From positions 1-11,145 of the forward strand of contig JAGBTR010000121.1 in the NCBI GenBank assembly GCA_017631215.1: a stretch of 11,145 nt of DNA, in the 5' to 3' direction. Source of the stretch: Clostridia bacterium (GTDB lineage: Bacteria > Bacillota > Clostridia > Oscillospirales > CAG-272). The notes under the pieces are model-generated. The model saw nothing but the letters and a program-made list of their open reading frames with translations. It made no database searches and had not been told where the DNA came from. The stretch's first letter is position 1, and each line of letters opens with the position of its first letter. The translations under genes and the position numbers were made by a program. Positions 1 to 6,413 of the stretch are shown piece after piece.

Positions 1-65
1 ACTGCGATTTTACCGACCTTGACACCTTTATGAAGGAGCTCAAGCATCTCAAATCGAACAAATAA
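1..65 (+). CDS. 3' end of an unrecognised protein (partial)
   Basis: An open frame enters from the left edge in the third forward frame (first full codon at position 3) and stops with TAA at 63-65, leaving only 20 residues. The tail reads CDFTDLDTFMKEL followed by a lysine-rich end, so it looks like a charged amphipathic C-terminal helix. No family can be named from this much. A strong hairpin terminator begins immediately after the stop codon, which supports this as a real gene end rather than a chance frame. Confidence 0.6.
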   Translation, partial: CDFTDLDTFMKELKHLKSNK

Positions 66-112
66 AAAAGACATCCCCACAGCCTTGCTTTGGTCTGTGG
101 GGATGCTTTTTG
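65..112. terminator. Bidirectional intrinsic terminator
   Basis: An 11-bp perfect inverted repeat (CATCCCCACAG at 72-82 with CTGTGGGGATG at 95-105) is separated by a 12-nt loop. It is flanked by an A-run on the left (65-69) and CTTTTTG on the right (106-112), so it can terminate in both directions. It sits between the plus-strand gene ending at 65 and the minus-strand gene whose stop codon is at 114-116. Confidence 0.9.
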
Positions 113-113
113 T

Positions 114-497
114 TTATTCAGCGGGAGCGACTCGCACCGTGACGGGGCGAGAGGTAAGTCCCAGCCATTTGCTGTATACCTGCACGTTGCAGTCATGTTC
201 GGACGTGACGGTCAAAAGCCCGTCCTGATCGATCTCGCTCTTGAAGATATCGGGATGTGCCGTCCAGCGAAGCCCCAAGAGATCCATCACCTCGGGCGGC
301 ACGACGCTGCCGTCCTCATAATAGCCGACCGCCTCAAGCTGGATCTGCTGACCGCATTCGACCGTGTGGGGAAGTCCCTCGATCTCGAGCCGCTCAACGG
401 CAAAGCGTGCCCTCGCTTGCGACCACGTGATCGCAAAGGCAACGACCAGCACGAAGAAGATCGAAAGAATGACGATCATTTTTGTTTTATTCTTCAT
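114..497 (-). CDS. Small membrane-anchored protein with a bacterial Ig-like domain
   Basis: This 127-residue protein starts with a short basic segment (MKNKTK) and one hydrophobic helix at about residues 7-26. There is no obvious cleavage site or lipobox, so it is probably an uncleaved N-terminal anchor with the rest outside the membrane. Residues about 36-123 resemble a single BIG_2-type Ig-like fold: an L-E-I-E-G-L-P start, a Q-I-Q-L-E-A-V-G-Y-Y-E-D-G-S strand pair, a W-T-A core and a D-Q-D-G-L-L-T-V strand. Such domains usually mediate surface contacts; a specific role cannot be given. The start is set by AAGGAGGT at 503-510, five bases upstream of ATG. That ribosome binding site abuts the stop codon of the nitroreductase gene (512-514), so the two genes are almost certainly co-transcribed. 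The two cysteines (C48, C103) could form a disulfide. Confidence 0.8.
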   Translation of the reverse strand: MKNKTKMIVILSIFFVLVVAFAITWSQARARFAVERLEIEGLPHTVECGQQIQLEAVGYYEDGSVVPPEVMDLLGLRWTAHPDIFKSEIDQDGLLTVTSEHDCNVQVYSKWLGLTSRPVTVRVAPAE

Positions 498-511
498 ATA
501 AGACCTCCTTA

Positions 512-1033
512 TCAGATGCGATAGACGTAGTTCTCCTTGCGTGCTCGCTTTTCGGGGTAGTCACCCTCTCGGTAGCCGAGGATGCAGTGACCGATACCGA
601 TATAGTCGCCCTCGATGCCCCACGAGCGGAGCAGGGCGCGCCCCTCCTCGCTGTCGAATTCCTCGCGTGCGCGGTGGATCCAGCAGCTGTCCACGCCGAC
701 GGCGTGCGCGGCGTTCATCAGATTGCCCATCACGAGCGAGCCGTCCTCAATGCAGGTCGATACGCCTCGGTTGGCAAGCACGATGACAATGGTGGGCGCA
801 CCGTAAAAGGGATCGCTGTCGGGGCGTCCCATCACGGCGGCGTTCATACGGCGAAGCGTCTCACGCGTCACGGCGTCCTGCACGACGACCATAACGGGCG
901 ATTGACGATTCATCCCCGTCGGGGCATAGGTCGCCGCACGCAAAATGGCCTCGAGCTGCTCCTCACGGATCTGTTCGGGGCGATAGGCGCGCACACTGCG
1001 ACGTTCCTCCAGCACATGTAGCGTTTCGTTCAT
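512..1033 (-). CDS. Nitroreductase family FMN-dependent oxidoreductase
   Basis: At 173 residues this is the usual length of a compact nitroreductase. The N-terminal RRSVRAY (residues 11-17) matches the conserved FMN-phosphate-binding R-R-S-x-R-x-F/Y signature, and APTGMNRQSP (about 37-46) matches the second flavin-binding loop, with N42 and Q44 conserved. The C-terminal half has the G-I-G-H-C-I-L-G-Y segment and a basic tail typical of the family. These proteins reduce nitro groups, quinones or other electron acceptors with NAD(P)H in the cytoplasm, and the natural substrate is rarely known. The start at 1033 follows AAAGGAGGA at 1042-1050, and a good promoter lies just upstream. It is the first gene of a two-gene transcript with the Ig-like protein at 114-497. 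Confidence 0.93.
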   Translation of the reverse strand: MNETLHVLEERRSVRAYRPEQIREEQLEAILRAATYAPTGMNRQSPVMVVVQDAVTRETLRRMNAAVMGRPDSDPFYGAPTIVIVLANRGVSTCIEDGSLVMGNLMNAAHAVGVDSCWIHRAREEFDSEEGRALLRSWGIEGDYIGIGHCILGYREGDYPEKRARKENYVYRI

Positions 1034-1068
1034 AGCGATTGTCCTCCTTTGCGGTGTTTTCTGTTTCT

Positions 1069-1097
1069 ATTGTACCATATTCCGTCGCAAAATGCAA
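1069..1097 (-). promoter_or_regulatory. Sigma-A-type promoter of the nitroreductase operon
   Basis: On the minus strand TTGCAT (1092-1097) is followed by a 17-bp spacer and TACAAT (1069-1074). A TG dinucleotide one base upstream of the -10 makes it an extended -10. Transcription would start near 1062, about 30 bases before the nitroreductase start codon. Confidence 0.75.
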
Positions 1098-1146
1098 GGG
1101 GGTGCATAGTCAAAAAAAATTCACCTTTTACACCCTATTTAGACAC

Positions 1147-1175
1147 TTGAATTTTGGCGCAAGGGGTGGTATACT
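1147..1175 (+). promoter_or_regulatory. Sigma-A-type promoter of the DUF2974 hydrolase gene
   Basis: TTGAAT (1147-1152), a 17-bp spacer and TATACT (1170-1175) form a good promoter. The predicted start near 1182 leaves a leader of only about 20 bases before ATG 1205. This rules out the in-frame ATG at 1154, which lies inside the promoter. Confidence 0.75.
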
Positions 1176-1204
1176 GTTATTATCATCCCAAAGGAGGTTG
1201 GATC

Positions 1205-2566
1205 ATGGCAAATGTGATGGATTATATCGAGTGGCGCGGCGATCTTCCGCTGTCTGTCTCTCCCTTCAACGAGGTCGATTGCCTCGCTTTTTGCCTTATA
1301 TCCTTCATCGATCTGAACGGCATTTTGCCCGAGCGAGCCGCAGACGGCGTCATCACGCTTGAGGAGGCGGTTGCACGGTATCTGGAGGCGCACCCCGAGG
1401 ACGAGACGCCGATGGGTCTGATCGTTCCGCCGCAGACGCGTCCGCTGATGCGACGTATGGCCGAGTGCGAGCGCTTCCGCCATATGCGGCTGCGCGCCTT
1501 TGTTGACCATATCGACGAGAACGTTCAAAAGCAGATCGCCGCGATGACGGTTGAGCTTGACGAAGAGCGCATTTTCGTGGTGTTCCGCGGAACGGACGAT
1601 ACGCTGGTCGGATGGAAGGAAAACTTCAATATGAGCTTTCTCACCGCCATTCCTGCCCAGCTTGAGGCGGTAGCGTATCTGGAGAGCGTGGCGCGCGATC
1701 TGCCCGACCGCCGCATCCTGCTCGGTGGTCACAGCAAGGGCGGAAACCTTGCCATCTATGCCGCCATTCACGCGAGCGAGGATATCAAGCACCGCATTGT
1801 GCAGGTGTACAGCAACGACGGTCCCGGCTATCGCCGCGAGGTGGTCGAATCGCCCGAATATCAAGGAATGCACGACCGCATCATCAATATCATTCCTCAA
1901 TCCTCGGTGGTGGGAAGAATGCTGGAGCACGGCGAGCGATACACGCCCGTTATGAGCAATGCGACGGGACTGTGGCAGCACGACGGCTTCAGCTGGGAGG
2001 TCAAGGGAACGACCTTTGTTGCCGCACCCTCGCTTTCGCAGGATAGCGAAATGATCGACAAATCGCTCAAAAAGTGGACGGCGGATATGAGCGACGAGCA
2101 GATCGAGCAGTTCGTCGATTCGATGTACCGCATTCTGACCGCGACCAACGCCAAGACGCTGACCGAGCTGACGCGCGACCGTAACTGGTTCTGGCATTTG
2201 ATGAGCAGCAGCGATCCGCAGTCGCGCAAAACCGTTTTCTCCGCGCTGTCACAGCTGACGGGCGAGGCGGGGCGGCTGTGGTTGGAGCGTGTGCTTCCCG
2301 CCCTCATCAAGACCAAGACCGCGCCCAAGAGTGCGGATGCAGGTGAGACGGTCGACCAAACGACCGCCGCACCGACCGAGAATGCGACCGCCGATGCCGA
2401 GAGCACCCAGCCGAAGGCCAAGCGTGTACCGCCGAAAAAGGATGCTATCGATCGCGTGCTTGAGCATATCATTGCCGAGAAGCACAAAAAGGGCAAGAGC
2501 AAATGCGCGACCTGCCCGAAGCGCGACGGCTGTCCACGGTTGGCGTCAAAGCAACAATGTAAATAA
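1205..2566 (+). CDS. DUF2974 (Mbeg1-like) alpha/beta-hydrolase with Lys/Cys-rich tail
   Basis: This 453-residue protein begins M-A-N-V-M-D-Y-I-E-W-R-G-D, the characteristic opening of the DUF2974/Mbeg1-like family of Clostridia. Residues 123-130 (IFVVFRGT) and 174-182 (GGHSKGGNL) are the lipase-like oxyanion strand and nucleophile elbow, making S177 the probable nucleophile. D205 in SNDGPGY and H259 in WQHDGF are plausible partners. No signal peptide or membrane segment is visible, so it is probably cytoplasmic; its substrate is unknown. Residues about 370-410 are a low-complexity linker rich in Ala, Thr, Pro and Lys. They are followed by a basic helix and a C-terminal C-x2-C-x5-C knuckle (C434, C437, C443) with a further Cys at 452. 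The start is fixed by AAAGGAGG at 1191-1198 and the promoter at 1147-1175. It is monocistronic and ends at a shared terminator facing topB. Confidence 0.88.
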   Translation: MANVMDYIEWRGDLPLSVSPFNEVDCLAFCLISFIDLNGILPERAADGVITLEEAVARYLEAHPEDETPMGLIVPPQTRPLMRRMAECERFRHMRLRAFVDHIDENVQKQIAAMTVELDEERIFVVFRGTDDTLVGWKENFNMSFLTAIPAQLEAVAYLESVARDLPDRRILLGGHSKGGNLAIYAAIHASEDIKHRIVQVYSNDGPGYRREVVESPEYQGMHDRIINIIPQSSVVGRMLEHGERYTPVMSNATGLWQHDGFSWEVKGTTFVAAPSLSQDSEMIDKSLKKWTADMSDEQIEQFVDSMYRILTATNAKTLTELTRDRNWFWHLMSSSDPQSRKTVFSALSQLTGEAGRLWLERVLPALIKTKTAPKSADAGETVDQTTAAPTENATADAESTQPKAKRVPPKKDAIDRVLEHIIAEKHKKGKSKCATCPKRDGCPRLASKQQCK

Positions 2567-2568
2567 CG

Positions 2569-2606
2569 AAAGATCCCTGCGGCGCGATGTCCGTAGGGAT
2601 CTTTTT
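2569..2606. terminator. Bidirectional terminator between the hydrolase gene and topB
   Basis: The stem AGATCCCTGCGG (2571-2582) pairs with CCGTAGGGATCT (2591-2602), 12 bp with one G-T pair and an 8-nt loop. It is followed by a T-run (2602-2606) and preceded by an A-run, so it can serve both convergent genes, which end at 2566 and 2609. Confidence 0.88.
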
Positions 2607-2608
2607 GG

Positions 2609-5173
2609 TTAATTTCCGTCGTAGAAGGCGGGCGGGAAGGGATTTTCCTCGGGGGGCGGCAGATTGCGCGGTGTGTAGCTCGGCGTGCTGTTGCTCTGCG
2701 CGGCGGGACGGGCGCGGTCGAAATCAAATTCGACGTTGCCGTTGACCAGCTTGAGCGCGGCAGAAAATGCCTTGCCCGACCGAGGCGAGACAAAGCCCTC
2801 GAGCACCTCGGTCTTGCCGTCCGTCAGCAGTGCAGTGATATGCTCGGACGTGATCTCGCGTCCGCAGATGACGGTGTTGATGTTGAATTTGCAACCGTTC
2901 TCGCGGTAGCGCGAGCAGCCGTAGAATTTGCTGTTGCGTCGGATCTCGCCGCCGCAAAGGGGGCACAGTCCGTAATCCGTCTCGTCGACCTCGCCCTTGA
3001 TGCGGTCGAATACCGCGCGACCGTCCTCGTCTAGTCGGAGCGCGGCCTCAAATCGGCGGCCCGTGCGGGGCGAATAGAAGCCCTCGATGACGTCCGTCTC
3101 GCCGCTTCTCAGCAGGGCATCTACGTGCGAGCGCGAGACGGTGCGTCCCGCGATGACGAGATTGATGCTGAACTTACAGCCCTTTTCCTTGTATCCCGAG
3201 CAGCCGTAGAAGGTGCGGAAGCGCTTGACGTCCTCGCCGCACTTGGGGCATTTGCCCACGACGTCACCGAAAAAGCCGATGTCGTCCTCGTGCTTGCCGC
3301 TCTGCTCGAACACGCTCGCGATCTCGCTCGTTGCCAGCGCGACGCTGTCCTCGATGCTCATCTGACCGCGGAAGACACGCTTGAGCGCGCGACCCATATC
3401 CGAGGTCTTGTATTTGTCCATATTGATGTGCAGACGCTCGAGCGACTCGATCAGAAAAATGCCGTCGGGCAGGATGGTGTAGACGTCCTTTTTGAGCTCG
3501 ATGTAGCGGCTGTTGCGTGCGTTGTCGATGATGCCCGTGCGCGTCGCCTCGGTGCCAAGCTCGATACCCTCGAGAATGGCGCGGTATTCCTCGGCGTCGT
3601 CCTCGCCTACGCGGTCTGCAAGCGTGGATAGGTCGGAGCCCGCCGCCTTTTCCTCGCGGAAGGGATTTTTGAGGTAGTTGTTGAGCGACTCGATGGTGTG
3701 GTGGCGGGGCGGTGAGGTCTCCTTTTCGACGGGCTTGAAGCAGGTGACCACACGGTCGCCCTTCTTGAGCGCGGGGAGCGTTTTGTCCTTTTGGGTGAAG
3801 TCGTCGTATTTCGTCCAGCCCTTTTCCAGCATCACCATACCCTTGAGCGTGAAGGTCTCCTCGTCGCCCACCGCGATGGTGATCTCAGTGCGCGAAACGA
3901 TGCAATCCTCGGCGCAGAAGACGGCGACGAAGCGGCGGAAGACGGTCGAATAGACCTGCATCTCGCGCTCGGACAGCTGGCTCTTGTCGGGGATCTTGTA
4001 GGTCGGCGTAAGGGCAGAGTGCGACTCGATCTTGCTGTCGTCGAAGATGGTCTTGGAGTCCTTGAAGGTGACGGGATAGCCCACCTTGGCGATGTTTGCG
4101 ATGATTTGCTTCATCTTGTCCTTTTCCGCCGTCGCGAGGTACTCCGAGTTGGTACGCGGGTAGGTCAGATATCCCTGCTCATACAGCTTCTGGACGATCT
4201 CAAGCGAGTCGGACATCGACATTTTGTATCGCTTACTCAGCACGTTTTGCAGCTTGGAGAGCGAATACAGCTTGCCGGGGGGCAGCTTGTCCTTTTTGTT
4301 CTTGACCGAGGTGACGATGGCATCGAGCGCGTTGTACTTGTCGCACAGCGCTTGCGCGGCGGCGCGGGCAACGGCCTCGCTGTCGTCCTCGAACTTTTTC
4401 TTTGAGGTCAGCTCGATCTCCTCGCCGTCGGTCAGCTCCTTGCTGACAACGGCAAAATACTTGCCCGGAACGAAGTTCTTGATGGCCATATCGCGGTCGT
4501 AAATGGCGCGCACGATGGGGATGATGACACGTCCCACGCGCAACAGCGAGCCCATACGCAGCGTGGCGTAGCGGGTCAGGTTGACGCCGTAGAGCCAGTC
4601 GATATAGGTACGGGCAAAGCCCTCGCCCGCGAGATTGTCGTATTCGCTCTCGTCCTTCATCTCGGACAGCGCGCGCGCAACGGTCTGCGGGGTTTGGTCG
4701 GGCAGCCACAAACGAACCAATTTGCGCGAGGGGGCTTTTTCTGCGGTCAGCGCGTGCTGGATGCAAAGGCGGACGATGATCTCTCCCTCGCGGTCGGCGT
4801 CTCCTGCGTTGGCGATGGTGTCCACGTCGTCGCGGTTGCAAAGGGCTTGCAGGGTAGAGAACTGACGCTTGACACCGCTGTCTACCTTGCCGTCCTTGCC
4901 CTCACGGCGCAGCTCGAAGCGAAACTCGGCGGGGAAGCAGGGCAGGTTGTCCATCGTCCAGCGCTCGCTTCGCTTCTCGGGCGGCAGATAGGATTCGATA
5001 TCACATAGCGAGAACAGATGACCGAACGCCCACGAGACGAGATAGCCGCAGCCCTCAAAATAGCCGTCTCGCTTGGTAAGGCGTCCGTTTTTGCCGCTCT
5101 CGGCCGATGCGTATTCAATTCCTGCTACGATATTGCGCGCCAAACTCGGCTTCTCGGCAATGATGAGTACCAT
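2609..5173 (-). CDS. topB: DNA topoisomerase III (type IA topoisomerase)
   Basis: This 854-residue enzyme would relax or decatenate DNA through single-strand passage. The N-terminal Toprim domain has MVLIIAEKPSLA with E7 and the acidic motif G-D-A-D-R-E-G-E (D125, D127, E129), the Mg2+ site. The active-site tyrosine is Y338 in YLTYPRTNS. The later H-S-A-L-T-P-T (385-391) and G-T-E-A-T-R-T-G-I-I (540-549) segments are the other core signatures. The C-terminus carries two tandem zinc-binding Crpt-type repeats, about 641-712 and 736-808. Each has C-x2-C, then FYGCS..Y....GCKF, a G-R motif, and ending GF.SPR.G..F.AAL.L; the ligands are C642/C645/C658/C666 and C737/C740/C753/C761. Oddly, the normally conserved G-R-V-Q-T/S-P reads G-R-V-I-I-P (214-219). 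The ribosome binding site AGAAAGG (5181-5187) is modest. A hairpin terminator lies between the promoter and the start codon. No conjugation genes flank it, so a mobile-element origin is not supported. Confidence 0.95.
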   Translation of the reverse strand: MVLIIAEKPSLARNIVAGIEYASAESGKNGRLTKRDGYFEGCGYLVSWAFGHLFSLCDIESYLPPEKRSERWTMDNLPCFPAEFRFELRREGKDGKVDSGVKRQFSTLQALCNRDDVDTIANAGDADREGEIIVRLCIQHALTAEKAPSRKLVRLWLPDQTPQTVARALSEMKDESEYDNLAGEGFARTYIDWLYGVNLTRYATLRMGSLLRVGRVIIPIVRAIYDRDMAIKNFVPGKYFAVVSKELTDGEEIELTSKKKFEDDSEAVARAAAQALCDKYNALDAIVTSVKNKKDKLPPGKLYSLSKLQNVLSKRYKMSMSDSLEIVQKLYEQGYLTYPRTNSEYLATAEKDKMKQIIANIAKVGYPVTFKDSKTIFDDSKIESHSALTPTYKIPDKSQLSEREMQVYSTVFRRFVAVFCAEDCIVSRTEITIAVGDEETFTLKGMVMLEKGWTKYDDFTQKDKTLPALKKGDRVVTCFKPVEKETSPPRHHTIESLNNYLKNPFREEKAAGSDLSTLADRVGEDDAEEYRAILEGIELGTEATRTGIIDNARNSRYIELKKDVYTILPDGIFLIESLERLHINMDKYKTSDMGRALKRVFRGQMSIEDSVALATSEIASVFEQSGKHEDDIGFFGDVVGKCPKCGEDVKRFRTFYGCSGYKEKGCKFSINLVIAGRTVSRSHVDALLRSGETDVIEGFYSPRTGRRFEAALRLDEDGRAVFDRIKGEVDETDYGLCPLCGGEIRRNSKFYGCSRYRENGCKFNINTVICGREITSEHITALLTDGKTEVLEGFVSPRSGKAFSAALKLVNGNVEFDFDRARPAAQSNSTPSYTPRNLPPPEENPFPPAFYDGN

Positions 5174-5187
5174 ATGCTATCCTTTCT

Positions 5188-5226
5188 GCAAAAAGAGGGG
5201 AGACGCCCGACTCTCGGGCATCTCCC
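5188..5226 (-). terminator. Intrinsic terminator in the topB leader (candidate attenuator)
   Basis: On the minus strand a 13-bp stem (5226-5214 with 5210-5198) closes a 3-nt GAG loop and is followed by CTCTTTTTGC. The single imperfect pair is G-U in minus-strand RNA but C-A in plus-strand RNA, so the structure is built for minus-strand transcripts, and only that side has a T-run. It stops the sialidase-like operon. It also lies downstream of the predicted topB promoter, only 16 bases before the topB start codon, so topB expression must pass through it. Confidence 0.8.
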
Positions 5227-5256
5227 ACACCCTTGCCTTGTGCTTACTCTGTATAT

Positions 5257-5285
5257 AGTATAACACAAGCTCGCGCAAAAAGCAA
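5257..5285 (-). promoter_or_regulatory. topB: Sigma-A-type promoter upstream of topB
   Basis: On the minus strand TTGCTT (5280-5285), a 17-bp spacer and TATACT (5257-5262) form a good promoter in the gap between the sialidase-like gene (stop at 5309) and topB. The transcript would begin near 5250, giving a leader of about 75 bases that contains the hairpin terminator at 5198-5226. Confidence 0.7.
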
Positions 5286-5308
5286 GGGGGATATGCAGTT
5301 GAAATCGA

Positions 5309-6388
5309 TCATTTCACGCTCGTCAGCCAAGCGTGCATAACGTTGACGCAAGCATCCTCCAGATGCAGGCGGTAAAGCTCGGAGAACTGGATCAGCATAC
5401 GCTCGGGCTGACCTTCCTCACGAACGATGATGTTATTGGAATAGTAGCAGGAGGGCTTGGTGGTGTCGAGCGACACGCCCTCGTCCCAATCGATGCCGTC
5501 CGCTGATGTGTACATCACAAAGCCCGCGCCCGCTCCCGCGCGACCGTGCAGGATGAACTGCCCGTCAAGGATGTTGATCTGGGGATTGCGGATCTTCTTT
5601 GCCACGTGGCTCTTGCCCGAGCGCGTCCAGCTCTTGCCGTAGTCGGGCGAGACGATGTAGTCCATATTGACCTCGTCGGCGGCGTTGTAGGCGTAGACGA
5701 TGAGCTCGTCTCGCTCGTTGAAGATCATCGCACCGTAACCGCGCGAATGTGTGTTCTCAAAGGGAACGATGCACACCTCCTCGAACGTCCGTCCCTGATC
5801 GTGGCTGGCATAGAGGCGATAGACGTGCTTGGCGTTGGTGCCGAGGAAATGCTCGTTGCAGAACTCCAGAACGTAGATCACACCCTTGTGATAGCGCGCA
5901 TCGTAGACTCTGCCCTTGTGTGGGCAAAGCTCGAAGTGAGGCTCCCAGCTTTCGCCGCCGTCGGTCGAGCGGACGACCATCGGCGAGTCCCACGGCTCAC
6001 AGCACAGCTCGGTGAGGATATGATTGCGTAGGCACAGTGCAACGACCGTGCCGTCCTCGCAGGCGACCGCCTTTTCGACCGAGATGGTCGTTCTGCCATC
6101 CATCAGGCATTTTTTGGCGTAGGGAAGCTCACGGATCTCACCAAAGGTGCGGCAGTAGTCCTCGGAGATGCGGTATTCGATAAAGCCGTAGGCGGAGTGA
6201 CCGTCGGCGCGGCGCTGAGTGCAGTTGGAGTTGAATACCATGAACCTGCCGCCGCCCATATCGACCATGGCGTGGCTCATATGACCGCTCCGCTCCCTCG
6301 CCTCGTTGTCCACATAGATCTCAGACTCGGATAGGTGCAGATCGTGTACCTTGCCTCGGATGATCTGCTCGTGAATCATTCTCTTCAT
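5309..6388 (-). CDS. Sialidase-like Asp-box (BNR) beta-propeller protein, copy A
   Basis: This 359-residue protein has repeated Asp-box (S-x-D-x-G-x-S/T-W/F) motifs at residues 141-148 (STDGGESW), 195-202 (SHDQGRTF) and 247-254 (SPDYGKSW), with a weaker SADGIDW at 295-301. This is the layout of a sialidase-type six-bladed propeller. No signal peptide is present and about a dozen cysteines are spread through it, so a cytoplasmic location is likely. The FRIP motif of typical GH33 sialidases is not visible, so the substrate and even hydrolase activity are uncertain. The most conserved blocks shared with its neighbour are S-G-H-M-S-H-A-M-V-D-M-G-G-G (34-47), K-I-R-N-P-Q-I-N (265-272) and H-G-R-A-G-A-G-A-G-F (281-290), probably the active-site face. 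It is 69% identical by hand alignment to copy B, which ends 25 bases upstream, so the two form a tandem duplication in one operon. AAAGGAGA at 6399-6406 sets the start at 6388. Confidence 0.82.
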   Translation of the reverse strand: MKRMIHEQIIRGKVHDLHLSESEIYVDNEARERSGHMSHAMVDMGGGRFMVFNSNCTQRRADGHSAYGFIEYRISEDYCRTFGEIRELPYAKKCLMDGRTTISVEKAVACEDGTVVALCLRNHILTELCCEPWDSPMVVRSTDGGESWEPHFELCPHKGRVYDARYHKGVIYVLEFCNEHFLGTNAKHVYRLYASHDQGRTFEEVCIVPFENTHSRGYGAMIFNERDELIVYAYNAADEVNMDYIVSPDYGKSWTRSGKSHVAKKIRNPQINILDGQFILHGRAGAGAGFVMYTSADGIDWDEGVSLDTTKPSCYYSNNIIVREEGQPERMLIQFSELYRLHLEDACVNVMHAWLTSVK

Positions 6389-6413
6389 AATTAGGGGCTC
6401 TCCTTTATCTTAA

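Noticed and set aside
1139..2197. Long minus-strand open frame (352 codons) opposite the hydrolase gene
   Set aside because: It is antisense to a clearly conserved gene with promoter and ribosome binding site. Its translation is Arg/His/Leu-rich without domain signatures, as expected from GC-rich codons read on the other strand.
1897..2793. Minus-strand open frame of 298 codons crossing the hydrolase and topB ends
   Set aside because: It runs through a strong bidirectional terminator, overlaps two real genes and has no family motif.
2609..5173. topB as a marker of an integrative conjugative element
   Set aside because: Some conjugative elements carry topB, but the neighbours here show no relaxase, coupling protein, integrase or type IV secretion gene, and base composition is even.
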